Shown here: one piece after another, positions 1 through 5,697 of the stretch
Numbering within the stretch: position 1 is the stretch's first letter
Layout: each line of letters starts with the position of its first letter
Source of the DNA: Thermoplasmata archaeon
GTDB taxonomy: Archaea > Thermoplasmatota > Thermoplasmata > SG8-5
Direction of reading: 5' to 3'
Assembly (NCBI GenBank): GCA_030655715.1
Contig: JAUSPR010000247.1
Location: forward strand, 1-10,974
Length of the DNA stretch: 10,974 nt
Made by a program: the position numbers and the translations under genes
Notes under the pieces: generated by a model
Seen by the model: the letters and a program-made list of their open reading frames with translations, nothing else
What the model was told of the DNA's origin: nothing
Database searches by the model: none

Positions 1-235
1 GAGTTCTGTAACCTTCCGCTTTGGTTTTGATGCTGGTGGGATTGGATTTTCCGGCCTCTGTATGAAGCGTTGTGGAGCCTCCGAAAACAGTTGCGCACAT
101 TATTGCGACAGTTTCATGATTCATGTTTGGAGGCAGGCGCATTTCAACTGGCCGACCATCTTTTGTAACTATGCCGCACCCCAGCACACCCTCGATTCCC
201 TTCAATTCTTCCAATATATTGGCTATCTCAGTCAT
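1..235 (-). CDS. Roadblock/LC7-domain protein (MglB-like), C-terminus cut by window edge
   Basis: This gene runs off the left edge. The visible 78 residues begin MTEIANILEELKGIEGVLG and continue with CGIVTKDGRPVEMRLPP and a helix around NMNHETVAIMCATVFGG. That is a starting helix, a G-I/V-L-G strand, a D-G turn and a second helix, the usual roadblock/LC7 (MglB-like) start. Family members are about 110-130 residues, so a third or more is missing. Roadblock proteins commonly dimerise and act with small Ras-like GTPases; no GTPase is visible here. The ATG at 235-233 follows the V4R gene's TAA (238-236) with no base between, so the two are almost certainly co-transcribed and perhaps translationally coupled. 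The domain assignment is by eye; the co-transcription is inferred from spacing. Confidence 0.75.
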   Translation of the reverse strand, partial: MTEIANILEELKGIEGVLGCGIVTKDGRPVEMRLPPNMNHETVAIMCATVFGGSTTLHTEAGKSNPTSIKTKAEGYRT

Positions 236-691
236 TTAATTCCCTTCCATCTCTCTCATGATGAACTCGCATTGCGTATCCCCGAGGCTGAGGCATTTAT
301 CTTCAAGGCATAAAAGCTTTTTGCCTGTATGTTTCTCCATAATCACATGTATCATTCCCCTGAGCCTGTGACATGTTGCCTCGTTGGCACCCGGAAGCGA
401 TTCGAAAGAACCCCTGGCAAATACCCTGGTATCGGTGAAGGTGATTTCCTCGACCCAGCCTCTGCCCTTGATTAGTCTTCCGGCGGTTTCCAGGTAAGTG
501 TTTGGATCTCCGCTAGCCATCTCGATCATCTCTCTTCCAAGAATCTCTCCCTCTCTGTAGAAAAGCCCATGACTGGCATGGGACATGACGCTTTCATAAA
601 GGCATTTGAGTTTCTCCAATTCGGTCTGTGATATTCTAACAAATCTCATAACACCATGCATATCGCGGTAGGTGGTTAAATATCTTTCCAC
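236..691 (-). CDS. V4R (4-vinyl reductase) domain protein
   Basis: A 151-residue protein that is essentially one V4R domain. The diagnostic end is clear: CLEDKCLSLGDTQCEF at residues 128-143, with E130, C133 and C141 in the ExxC-x7-CEF arrangement of V4R proteins. In that family these residues bind metal or a small ligand. The earlier part (ISQTELEKLK, YREGEILGREM, GRGWVEEITF) also fits. Stand-alone V4R proteins in archaea are thought to be sensory or regulatory, not biosynthetic; no specific ligand can be named. The start is GTG at 691, 8 nt after the upstream gene's TAA; an in-frame ATG at codon 11 is an alternative. It sits between the 309-residue gene and the roadblock gene. V4R and roadblock domains are often paired or fused, which supports one functional unit. 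The domain is seen; the sensory role is inferred. Confidence 0.82.
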   Translation of the reverse strand: MERYLTTYRDMHGVMRFVRISQTELEKLKCLYESVMSHASHGLFYREGEILGREMIEMASGDPNTYLETAGRLIKGRGWVEEITFTDTRVFARGSFESLPGANEATCHRLRGMIHVIMEKHTGKKLLCLEDKCLSLGDTQCEFIMREMEGN

Positions 692-699
692 CGCATGGG

Positions 700-1629
700 T
701 TAACTCAGTTTGTCCAAGGCCTGGAAAATTGCAGAAGTGTATTTGTCCAAGTTCTCGAGTGAGTTTCTGTCGCCCTTCCAGTTGGTAAACTCCGTAGCCA
801 GTTTGTTCTCCATAATCTGAATGGCCTTCAAAATCACCCTATACATAACTGGCTTGGATTCTCCAACTATGACAACTGCAGCGTAAACATGAGTACTATC
901 TTCCAAAATGATGGTATGCCCCTCATAGGTCAGCGAATGGACATGCTCGCCCTCTTTGAATGCTTTGGTCATCTGTTCCTTAATAGCCATGACCATTCTG
1001 GACATTAATTTTTTGTCAAGCTCTGTAGGGGATTTCTTGCTCTTGACAGATAGCAGAGTTCCATCCTTGTGAAGTAAGAAAATGGTTTCCGCAACAAACT
1101 TTGTAGCCTGCACTGGAGGTTCAACAGCATCCTCGAAGGCCTCCTCGAAAAATTTCTCCTTGATTTTCTTCTGTAATTTTTTAATCTCGTTCTCCACAAC
1201 ATCAAGGTCTGTCTCTTCGGTGAACAGGATATGAATTTTTTTTGCTTCTTCCTCGAAGCCAACGATGTTCAGGCTTGCGAGTTCGGCTTTCAGTTCTTTT
1301 AATCTAGGAGTGATCTTAAGAGAAGTTGCCAGGGACTCAAGGGATTCAACCTGAAGCGGGTCGTTTAACTTGTCAGAATGCTGGGAGAACATTTCATGCT
1401 TTTCATTGAAATTCAAATTCTCAAGTTGGTCCAAGACCTTCTCCAGCCTAGCTACTTTTTCGGAAAATTCTTTGAACGATTTATCAATGGCATCGGAATC
1501 TCCTGAACGCATAGTTTCTAAAATGGGGTCAACCAAATAACCAATGGCAACCCAGTTGTAGAGACTGGACGCATTATTGCTATCCGCATTTGAATCCTTT
1601 GAAATCGATGAACCTTTTTTCCTTGCCAT
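700..1629 (-). CDS. Coiled-coil protein with C-terminal roadblock/profilin-like domain
   Basis: A 309-residue soluble protein in three parts. Residues 1-25 are a Lys/Ser/Asn-rich tail. Residues 45-75 and 105-165 are charged heptad-like helices, probably coiled coils. Residues 178-285 form a compact alpha/beta domain starting AETIFLLHKDGTLLS, with a long amphipathic helix, the strands HSLTYEGHTIILED and THVYAAVVIVGE, and a closing helix ending FTNWKGD. Domains of this look, with a final W-x-GD, are in my recollection common in Thermoplasmata proteins of unknown function and resemble roadblock/profilin-type sensor folds. No membrane segment or catalytic motif is visible. It heads the V4R and roadblock genes, so a signalling or scaffold role is reasonable but inferred. 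The ATG at 1629 has a short leader with AGGGGA. A TATA-like stretch at 1667-1678 suggests its own promoter, separate from the helicase gene 64 nt upstream. Confidence 0.7.
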   Translation of the reverse strand: MARKKGSSISKDSNADSNNASSLYNWVAIGYLVDPILETMRSGDSDAIDKSFKEFSEKVARLEKVLDQLENLNFNEKHEMFSQHSDKLNDPLQVESLESLATSLKITPRLKELKAELASLNIVGFEEEAKKIHILFTEETDLDVVENEIKKLQKKIKEKFFEEAFEDAVEPPVQATKFVAETIFLLHKDGTLLSVKSKKSPTELDKKLMSRMVMAIKEQMTKAFKEGEHVHSLTYEGHTIILEDSTHVYAAVVIVGESKPVMYRVILKAIQIMENKLATEFTNWKGDRNSLENLDKYTSAIFQALDKLS

Positions 1630-1666
1630 GGTTCCCCTGTTAATGCCCGGAGAATGACAAACTGCT

Positions 1667-1678
1667 ATTTATGTATTT
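1667..1678 (-). promoter_or_regulatory. Possible TATA box for the 309-residue gene and its operon
   Basis: On the minus strand this reads AAATACATAAAT, about 38-49 nt before the ATG at 1629. A TATA box here would start transcription near 1648 and give a leader of about 20 nt. The match to the archaeal consensus is only fair. Confidence 0.35.
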
Positions 1679-1693
1679 AGATTATTAATATCA

Positions 1694-3601
1694 TCAATGC
1701 TCAGGGGTGAAAAAAACCATTGCGTCTGCAACAGGATTCTCAGAACGCACCATCTCGGGGATCTCGGTCTTGAATTGAATCAATCTGGAATCGAGTATCA
1801 AAGCGACGCCACGGTCAGTTTCCCTTCTCAATAGCCGACCTATGCTCTGCATCATCTTTCTGACGGTCGGAGCCTTGACAGTGTATTCCCAACCCTTGCC
1901 AAATCTTCTGTCGTAATAATTGAGAAGCGCCTTCTGTTTTGCAGTGGGCTTGGGGAACGGAATGCCAACAAGAATTGCAATCTCCAATTCCCTGTCCGGA
2001 AAGTCGATTCCTTCCGAGATTCTTCCGCCCATCACCGCGAACATCACAGCACCCTGGCTTAACTTGAAATTGCTCACAGTTGTCATGAGCTCATCCTGGC
2101 TCATGCCCTGCTCTTCATAATAAATATCCCTATTCAGATTATTTACTATATCCTTGAATTCCAGCATCAAAGCGAAGCTGGGGAAAAATATTATTGTATT
2201 GCGTGGAATTTTTTCAAGTATCTGAACAATCAATATTTTAATTTTCGGAATCATGTCCTTGTCCATAGCCAGTGTTTCAAATCGCGTGGTCAAGTCCTCG
2301 GTGTAAAGAATGAGTCGATTCTCTTTCCTGAACGGGCTTGGCAAAATCAGGCAGTCCGTGTCCTCCGGAAGACCGATGGAATCCCGGTACTCGGCAATCG
2401 GGCTTATGGTTCCCGAGAGATGGATCGAGGAATGGCATTCCAGCAATATCTTGGTGGCCAGGGCAGGGTTCAGACAGTATGCTTCAAGTTTTGTATTGTC
2501 CCCACCTGCTATAAGCTTGGCATATTCCGTATCTTCGAGCATCATCCAGTCCATTAAAAATGAAGCGGATTTGAAAATGTGTGACCTTGGCAATTTGCCC
2601 TGCTTCCTTTTCGACTCCTTCAGAATGTCCCCATGAGTCACCATGTTCATCAGCATTATCTGAACTTCCCGGCTAGTGGATTTCAACCGGTACATCAACT
2701 GTTCCTCAATCTCGCTTGGCGGGACAAGGCCATCCTCATCAATCATATATTCGGTTGCTGTCGAATCCAGAATATCCTTGAACAGGGCGCATGCCCCGGA
2801 AATGTCCAGCCCGGACCTGAGGTGCGGATTGCCAATCTCCATGGCTTCGGTTATGGACAGGTCCAGAGCACGCGATGTAAGATCCCTGGAATGTAATTCT
2901 CTTGCATAATTTGCAAGATTATGCGCTTCATCAATTATAACAATAAGATCGGAAATATGGACCTTCATCCAGTCCAATAGGGCGCGTCGGATAAGTGGGC
3001 TGAAAAAATAGATATATGGCGCGGTAACAACGACAGCATCCTTGAGCAGAATTTTGTTGGCCTCATAAGGACAAATTTCCCCCTGAGACTTGCAGAGAGA
3101 TATAAAATCCTCGACAGTCGGTATGTTTTCTTTCACTTGCCCGGATATTTTCTCCAGGTCGAAATCAAGAAGATTCTTGTAAAACCTACAGCCCTTTCCG
3201 CCATCCAGACTGGCTTTTTTCAGGTCCCCGCAGATTTTGGAAAGCTCTTCTGCATTTCCCCTTCTTAGGTCAGGGCGTTCCTCCAAAAGAGAACACATGT
3301 TCTGGCGGCCCTGCATACCGATTCCGAAGACTTTCGTTTTATCGTTGATCTTTCTCAATTCGATTATTACCTGTTTCTGCTGGGAATTGGTTCTGGTAAG
3401 GTAAAGTACTTTTTTTTTATGCTTCAAAGAATACTCCAGAGCGGGAGCGAGCGAACAAATTGTCTTTCCCGAGCCGGTGCCGGATTCTGCGATCACATGG
3501 CCGCCTTTCTCCAGTGTGGCGTTTATGTGTTTCATGATAATCTTCTGATTGTCCCTGGGCTCATAAGGAAATAGGCCTGGCTGGTTATTCTTCCACATCA
3601 A
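1694..3601 (-). CDS. XPD/Rad3-family superfamily 2 DNA helicase with Fe-S cluster domain
   Basis: A 635-residue protein with all the main XPD/Rad3 motifs. Walker A is ESGTGSGKT at 39-47. DEAH is at 224-227, inside VIIDEAHNLA. Four Fe-S ligands fit: C103, C124, C138 (in GCRFYKN, like the CRFY of XPD) and C177 (in ICPYE). An Arch-like helical insert fills about 235-380. Helicase domain 2 carries SGTISP at 396-401, GGRISEGIDFPD at 525-536 and motif VI QSIGRLLRRETDRG at 585-598. Such proteins are ATP-dependent 5'-3' DNA helicases that use the Fe-S domain as a strand-splitting wedge. Archaeal members are linked to DNA repair, and this length is normal. The start is the ATG at 3601 (a second Met follows at 3598). 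A TATA box at 3621-3628 makes the mRNA nearly leaderless. DinG-type helicases are related, but the cysteine spacing and motif set favour XPD. The symbol is left blank because several paralogues exist in archaea. Confidence 0.92.
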   Translation of the reverse strand: MMWKNNQPGLFPYEPRDNQKIIMKHINATLEKGGHVIAESGTGSGKTICSLAPALEYSLKHKKKVLYLTRTNSQQKQVIIELRKINDKTKVFGIGMQGRQNMCSLLEERPDLRRGNAEELSKICGDLKKASLDGGKGCRFYKNLLDFDLEKISGQVKENIPTVEDFISLCKSQGEICPYEANKILLKDAVVVTAPYIYFFSPLIRRALLDWMKVHISDLIVIIDEAHNLANYARELHSRDLTSRALDLSITEAMEIGNPHLRSGLDISGACALFKDILDSTATEYMIDEDGLVPPSEIEEQLMYRLKSTSREVQIMLMNMVTHGDILKESKRKQGKLPRSHIFKSASFLMDWMMLEDTEYAKLIAGGDNTKLEAYCLNPALATKILLECHSSIHLSGTISPIAEYRDSIGLPEDTDCLILPSPFRKENRLILYTEDLTTRFETLAMDKDMIPKIKILIVQILEKIPRNTIIFFPSFALMLEFKDIVNNLNRDIYYEEQGMSQDELMTTVSNFKLSQGAVMFAVMGGRISEGIDFPDRELEIAILVGIPFPKPTAKQKALLNYYDRRFGKGWEYTVKAPTVRKMMQSIGRLLRRETDRGVALILDSRLIQFKTEIPEMVRSENPVADAMVFFTPEH

Positions 3602-3620
3602 TCAAGTATCCTTGAATTGT

Positions 3621-3628
3621 TATATAAA
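3621..3628. promoter_or_regulatory. TATA box between helicase gene and structured RNA copy 1, possibly bidirectional
   Basis: TATATAAA reads TTTATATA on the minus strand, which is consensus for archaea. It lies about 23 nt before the helicase ATG at 3601, predicting a nearly leaderless mRNA. On the plus strand the same near-palindrome lies 26 nt before base 3655, where the structured element begins, which is the right distance for a start site there too. Use in the plus direction is inference. Confidence 0.6.
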
Positions 3629-3654
3629 GCAAACGAGGAGGTCAGTGAAAGTGT

Positions 3655-3870
3655 GTAAACTACCAGCCCCTAAAGTGGTTGGCGTTTGTTGCCGGGGCTG
3701 GAAGTTTACGTGCGTAGGCCATGCACCTGAATTATCAAAGCCAAACAGCTTTGATTTCATGTGTTGAGATATGCACGGTGCATGGCGGTCTATCTTTTGA
3801 TTGTATTCGTGTAATTGGTCAATTCAACTCAGGCGTAAACGCCTGAGGATTCTTGACCATTATCACTAAA
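3655..3870 (+). ncRNA. Structured RNA element, copy 1 (unrecognised family)
   Basis: This is a noncoding element matching the one at 10763-10963. Hairpin 1 (3655-3709) pairs GTAAACT-A-CCAGCCCC with GGGGCTGG-A-AGTTTAC around one A/A mismatch. Hairpin 2 pairs GCCATGCACC (3718-3727) with GGTGCATGGC (3777-3786), ten of ten. Inside it, ATCAAAGC (3734-3741) pairs with GCTTTGAT (3748-3755). Hairpin 3 has an outer stem TGGTCAA/TTGACCA (3816-3822/3853-3859) and an inner stem CTCAGGCG/CGCCTGAG with a TAAA loop. It ends in TTATCACTAAA (3860-3870), identical in both copies. The two copies differ by compensated base changes, which argues for a functional RNA or single-stranded DNA fold. No long ORF runs through it. 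The plus strand is chosen because a TATA box lies 26 nt before it; the fold is largely symmetrical, so strand is uncertain. It could instead be a non-autonomous mobile element with hairpin ends. Confidence 0.75.
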
Positions 3871-3901
3871 GATTGCGGTATTAGGGCGAGAACATGTTTA
3901 A

Positions 3902-3997
3902 TCAACCATAGCCAGAGCCAGGATACAGAAAGCGTACGATGACGGCAGAATTACCAAGGAACAGTACGAAAATAACATGGAAAAATTCAAGGATTGA
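3902..3997 (+). pseudogene. SHOCT-like C-terminal fragment, no start codon
   Basis: The frame opens after a TAA at 3899-3901 and reads IARARIQKAYDDGRITKEQ, then a short helix ending EKFKD and TGA (3995-3997). The pattern aromatic-D/E-x-G-x-I-T-x-E-x-Y with a Lys-rich final helix is typical of SHOCT, a short domain found at protein C-termini. There is no ATG, GTG or TTG before the conserved part. An ATG at 3894 in another frame meets TAG after five codons; a single-base shift would join it to this frame. The fragment lies directly after the structured element, so the parent gene may have been broken by the element or lost. It is in the same frame as the acetyltransferase, 18 nt upstream of its ATG. 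Confidence 0.45.
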
Positions 3998-4015
3998 TAC
4001 TGCATTCCCTGTCAC

Positions 4016-4486
4016 ATGCCCGACTGGAAAATTCAAGTTGCCAATACTGCCGATTCGGAAGAAATATCCCAACTCTACAGAACAGTCTGGACCCCATTTT
4101 TGAATGATTTCCCCAAAGAACTGATGGATAATCGCATGCCTTTGGCCAGGGAGATTAAGGCCAGCATGGAAAAAAAGACATATTTTATTGTGCGAGATAA
4201 AGCAAAAATAATCGGTGTGGCGCGTGCCACGATAGAACATGGCGCCTGCCTTCTGGACAGGATGGTAGTTCATCCCGAATTCCGGGGAAAGGGTATCGGA
4301 AAGGCCCTGACACTGCACATAATAGACTATGCCAGAAACAATAATGCCAAAAAAATATGGTTGGACACCAGCCCCAAACTAACTGAAGCTATCGCCTTGT
4401 ATGAGAGCCTGGGCTTCAGGGAGTGCGGGTTATTTAGAAAGCATTATTGGGGTACTGACATTAAATTCTATGAGATGCTAATATAA
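4016..4486 (+). CDS. GNAT-family N-acetyltransferase
   Basis: A 156-residue single-domain GNAT protein, normal length for the family. Motif A is at 81-98, DRMVVHPEFRGKGIGKAL, with the acetyl-CoA pyrophosphate loop R90-G-K-G-I-G95. Motif B is ALYESLGFRECG at 127-138, followed by the FYEM strand. It transfers an acetyl group from acetyl-CoA to an amine; the layout is RimI-like, but the acceptor cannot be predicted. The N-terminal part (ADSEEISQLYRTVW) fits the first strand and helix region. The start is the ATG at 4016; no clear Shine-Dalgarno is visible and an in-frame TGA 18 nt upstream limits extension. It lies downstream of the structured element and the SHOCT fragment and converges with the membrane-protein gene, so it is probably a single-gene unit. 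No functional partner is evident. Confidence 0.88.
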   Translation: MPDWKIQVANTADSEEISQLYRTVWTPFLNDFPKELMDNRMPLAREIKASMEKKTYFIVRDKAKIIGVARATIEHGACLLDRMVVHPEFRGKGIGKALTLHIIDYARNNNAKKIWLDTSPKLTEAIALYESLGFRECGLFRKHYWGTDIKFYEMLI

Positions 4487-4487
4487 T

Positions 4488-4549
4488 TAATACAATATAT
4501 AATTAGTTAAAAAGCAGAAATTTCAACATGCCCCGCTTGAATTGTATTA
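4488..4549 (+). terminator. Inverted repeat plus T-rich run after the acetyltransferase gene
   Basis: TAATACAAT (4488-4496) pairs perfectly with ATTGTATTA (4541-4549), starting one base after the acetyltransferase stop and followed by a T-rich run. It encloses GTTAAAAAGC, which on the minus strand is a T5 run that could end transcripts from the opposing membrane-protein gene. A terminator role is inferred from position. Confidence 0.4.
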
Positions 4550-4573
4550 TTTTGTTAGCTGGAGGGCGGGGAT

Positions 4574-4644
4574 GTGAGGCCTCACAAGCGCTCACCAGGC
4601 CTCTCTATTTTAGAATATCTTGCATGGATGACGATTTTTCATCC
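4574..4644. repeat. GC-rich palindrome and small hairpins between convergent genes
   Basis: GTGAGGCCTCAC (4574-4585) is a perfect 12-bp palindrome. Its GAGGCCT (4576-4582) can also pair with AGGCCTC (4597-4603). Further on, GGATGA (4626-4631) pairs with TCATCC (4639-4644). The stretch lies between the 3' ends of two convergent genes and has no ORF. It may be part of a terminator or a small RNA; I do not recognise it. Confidence 0.35.
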
Positions 4645-4691
4645 TTTGTAGGAATTTAAATTCTATGGATTAATATTATAATGTACAAATA

Positions 4692-5525
4692 TTAATTAAA
4701 TATTAGCAACGTCGAGATAAATATCGCTCCAAACAATATCATCAGAACGCCGGAAATGCGTTCTGCCTGTAACAGTCTTTTCTGGCGCGTCTCCTTCTTA
4801 GCCAGGTTGGTCCCGAGCCCTGCGAATCCCAGGCTGGGAAGCGAAGCCCCCACGGAGAATAAAAAGAAAGCAGAACCGCCGAGCAATGCGCCCGAGAGCG
4901 GTGATGTCATGCCTGAACCCGAGATACCAACAAAAATCGTTTCCAGGCTGAGAACTGTCTCGCCGATGCAGGCAATGCTGACAATGCCGCCCCAGAGCAA
5001 TAATCCTGACCTGCTCTTGGGCGTGGCAAATCGCATTTTCGAGAACAATGGATGTTTTGGCTTGCACTCGCTTTCCGGTGATTTGCCTTCGGCCAGGTTA
5101 TTCAATTTCTCGTCTGCATTGGCGAATACATAAAGACCGTAGACGAACATCAGAGAACCGATAATCACATAGCCAGCTAACCAGGTATTTGAGCCAGCTG
5201 TTGCGAAATCAAATTCCGAGCCAATGAGAAAACCGCCAGCCCCGATAATAAAACCCAGAATGGTGAGGAACACTATTCTCGGCGCATTGAACCATAGCGC
5301 TATTTTCACGCCTTTTTTCCAGTCACCGCCGTTCTCGATTAATGTGGGAACCAGGGAAGGCATGCACAGTGCCAGACATGAACTTGCGCCCCGGCGGAGG
5401 CCCATGAGGAAGCCATAGACAAGGACAATGATTGCGGCCATCATTGATAGAGCATCCGTAATGAAGTATAACAGGGTTTCGCCGGGGAATTTGGATGTAT
5501 GGAGTGACCCCCTTTTCATGGACAT
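4692..5525 (-). CDS. CcdA/DsbD/SafE-type polytopic membrane protein
   Basis: A 277-residue membrane protein with about six hydrophobic segments (roughly 25-43, 73-103 possibly as two, 117-135, 176-201, 211-233, 257-276). The first ends in GLRRGASSCLALCMPSLVP, with C50, C54 and prolines at 56 and 60. The fourth contains SIACIGETVLSLE with C186. A Cys-Pro segment in the first helix and a Cys-Ile-Gly segment in a later one resemble the inverted-repeat core of CcdA/DsbD, which passes reducing power across the membrane, and of the related SafE/UreH group. There is no fused thioredoxin or periplasmic domain and no thioredoxin gene nearby. The loop at about 138-172 is hydrophilic. Two starts are possible, Met1 at 5525 and Met3 at 5519; a TATA-like CTATAATG about 20 nt upstream slightly favours Met3 as a leaderless start. 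The family call is moderate; electron or metal/sulphur-compound transport cannot be told apart here. Confidence 0.55.
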   Translation of the reverse strand: MSMKRGSLHTSKFPGETLLYFITDALSMMAAIIVLVYGFLMGLRRGASSCLALCMPSLVPTLIENGGDWKKGVKIALWFNAPRIVFLTILGFIIGAGGFLIGSEFDFATAGSNTWLAGYVIIGSLMFVYGLYVFANADEKLNNLAEGKSPESECKPKHPLFSKMRFATPKSRSGLLLWGGIVSIACIGETVLSLETIFVGISGSGMTSPLSGALLGGSAFFLFSVGASLPSLGFAGLGTNLAKKETRQKRLLQAERISGVLMILFGAIFISTLLIFN

Positions 5526-5546
5526 TTAGAATAGTGACAACATTAT

Positions 5547-5619
5547 AGGAGGTGAGATATGACAAAGAACCTTAAAATGAGACTGAGGTTGATATTGCTC
5601 GAAGTCGATTTTTAAGGTT
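5547..5619 (+). other. Micro-ORF with full Shine-Dalgarno inside a long inverted repeat
   Basis: AGGAGGTGA (5547-5555) matches the archaeal anti-Shine-Dalgarno almost completely. Three bases later an ATG (5559) opens MTKNLKMRLRLILLEVDF, ending TAA at 5613-5615. AACCTTAAAA (5568-5577) pairs perfectly with TTTTAAGGTT (5610-5619); with one G/T pair it extends to 13 bp. The stem would enclose most of the micro-ORF. It lies about 80 nt before the 354-residue gene, so a leader peptide or attenuator is conceivable. The 3-nt spacing is short for efficient initiation, and the peptide has no known relative I can name. Confidence 0.3.
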
Positions 5620-5665
5620 TTTCTGATAGCTGACATCTGTAAGACATAATCATTGACTGACAAAG

Positions 5666-5675
5666 AATAAATATC
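5666..5675 (+). promoter_or_regulatory. TATA box for the 354-residue gene
   Basis: AATAAATATC is centred about 28 nt before the ATG at 5698. This predicts transcription starting at or next to the start codon, a leaderless mRNA, and fits the absence of a Shine-Dalgarno before that ATG. Confidence 0.55.
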
Positions 5676-5697
5676 ACAAACCATTCTGTAGTTCCAT

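Noticed and set aside
62..313. 83-codon open frame on the plus strand
   Set aside because: It is antisense to the roadblock gene and the V4R C-terminus, both with clear domain patterns.
3709..3715. Group II intron start (GTGCG after hairpin 1)
   Set aside because: The motif is absent from copy 2 and no domain V hairpin follows.
3655..3870. 5' leader riboswitch of the helicase gene (minus strand)
   Set aside because: A consensus TATA box lies between the element and the helicase start, so the element would not be in that mRNA.
3902..4318. 138-codon open frame on the minus strand
   Set aside because: It is antisense to the SHOCT fragment and the well-supported acetyltransferase.
4520..4610. 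tRNA-like sequence between convergent genes
   Set aside because: CCCCGC/GCGGGG pairing looks like an acceptor stem, but no T-arm consensus or anticodon arm of the right spacing could be found on either strand.
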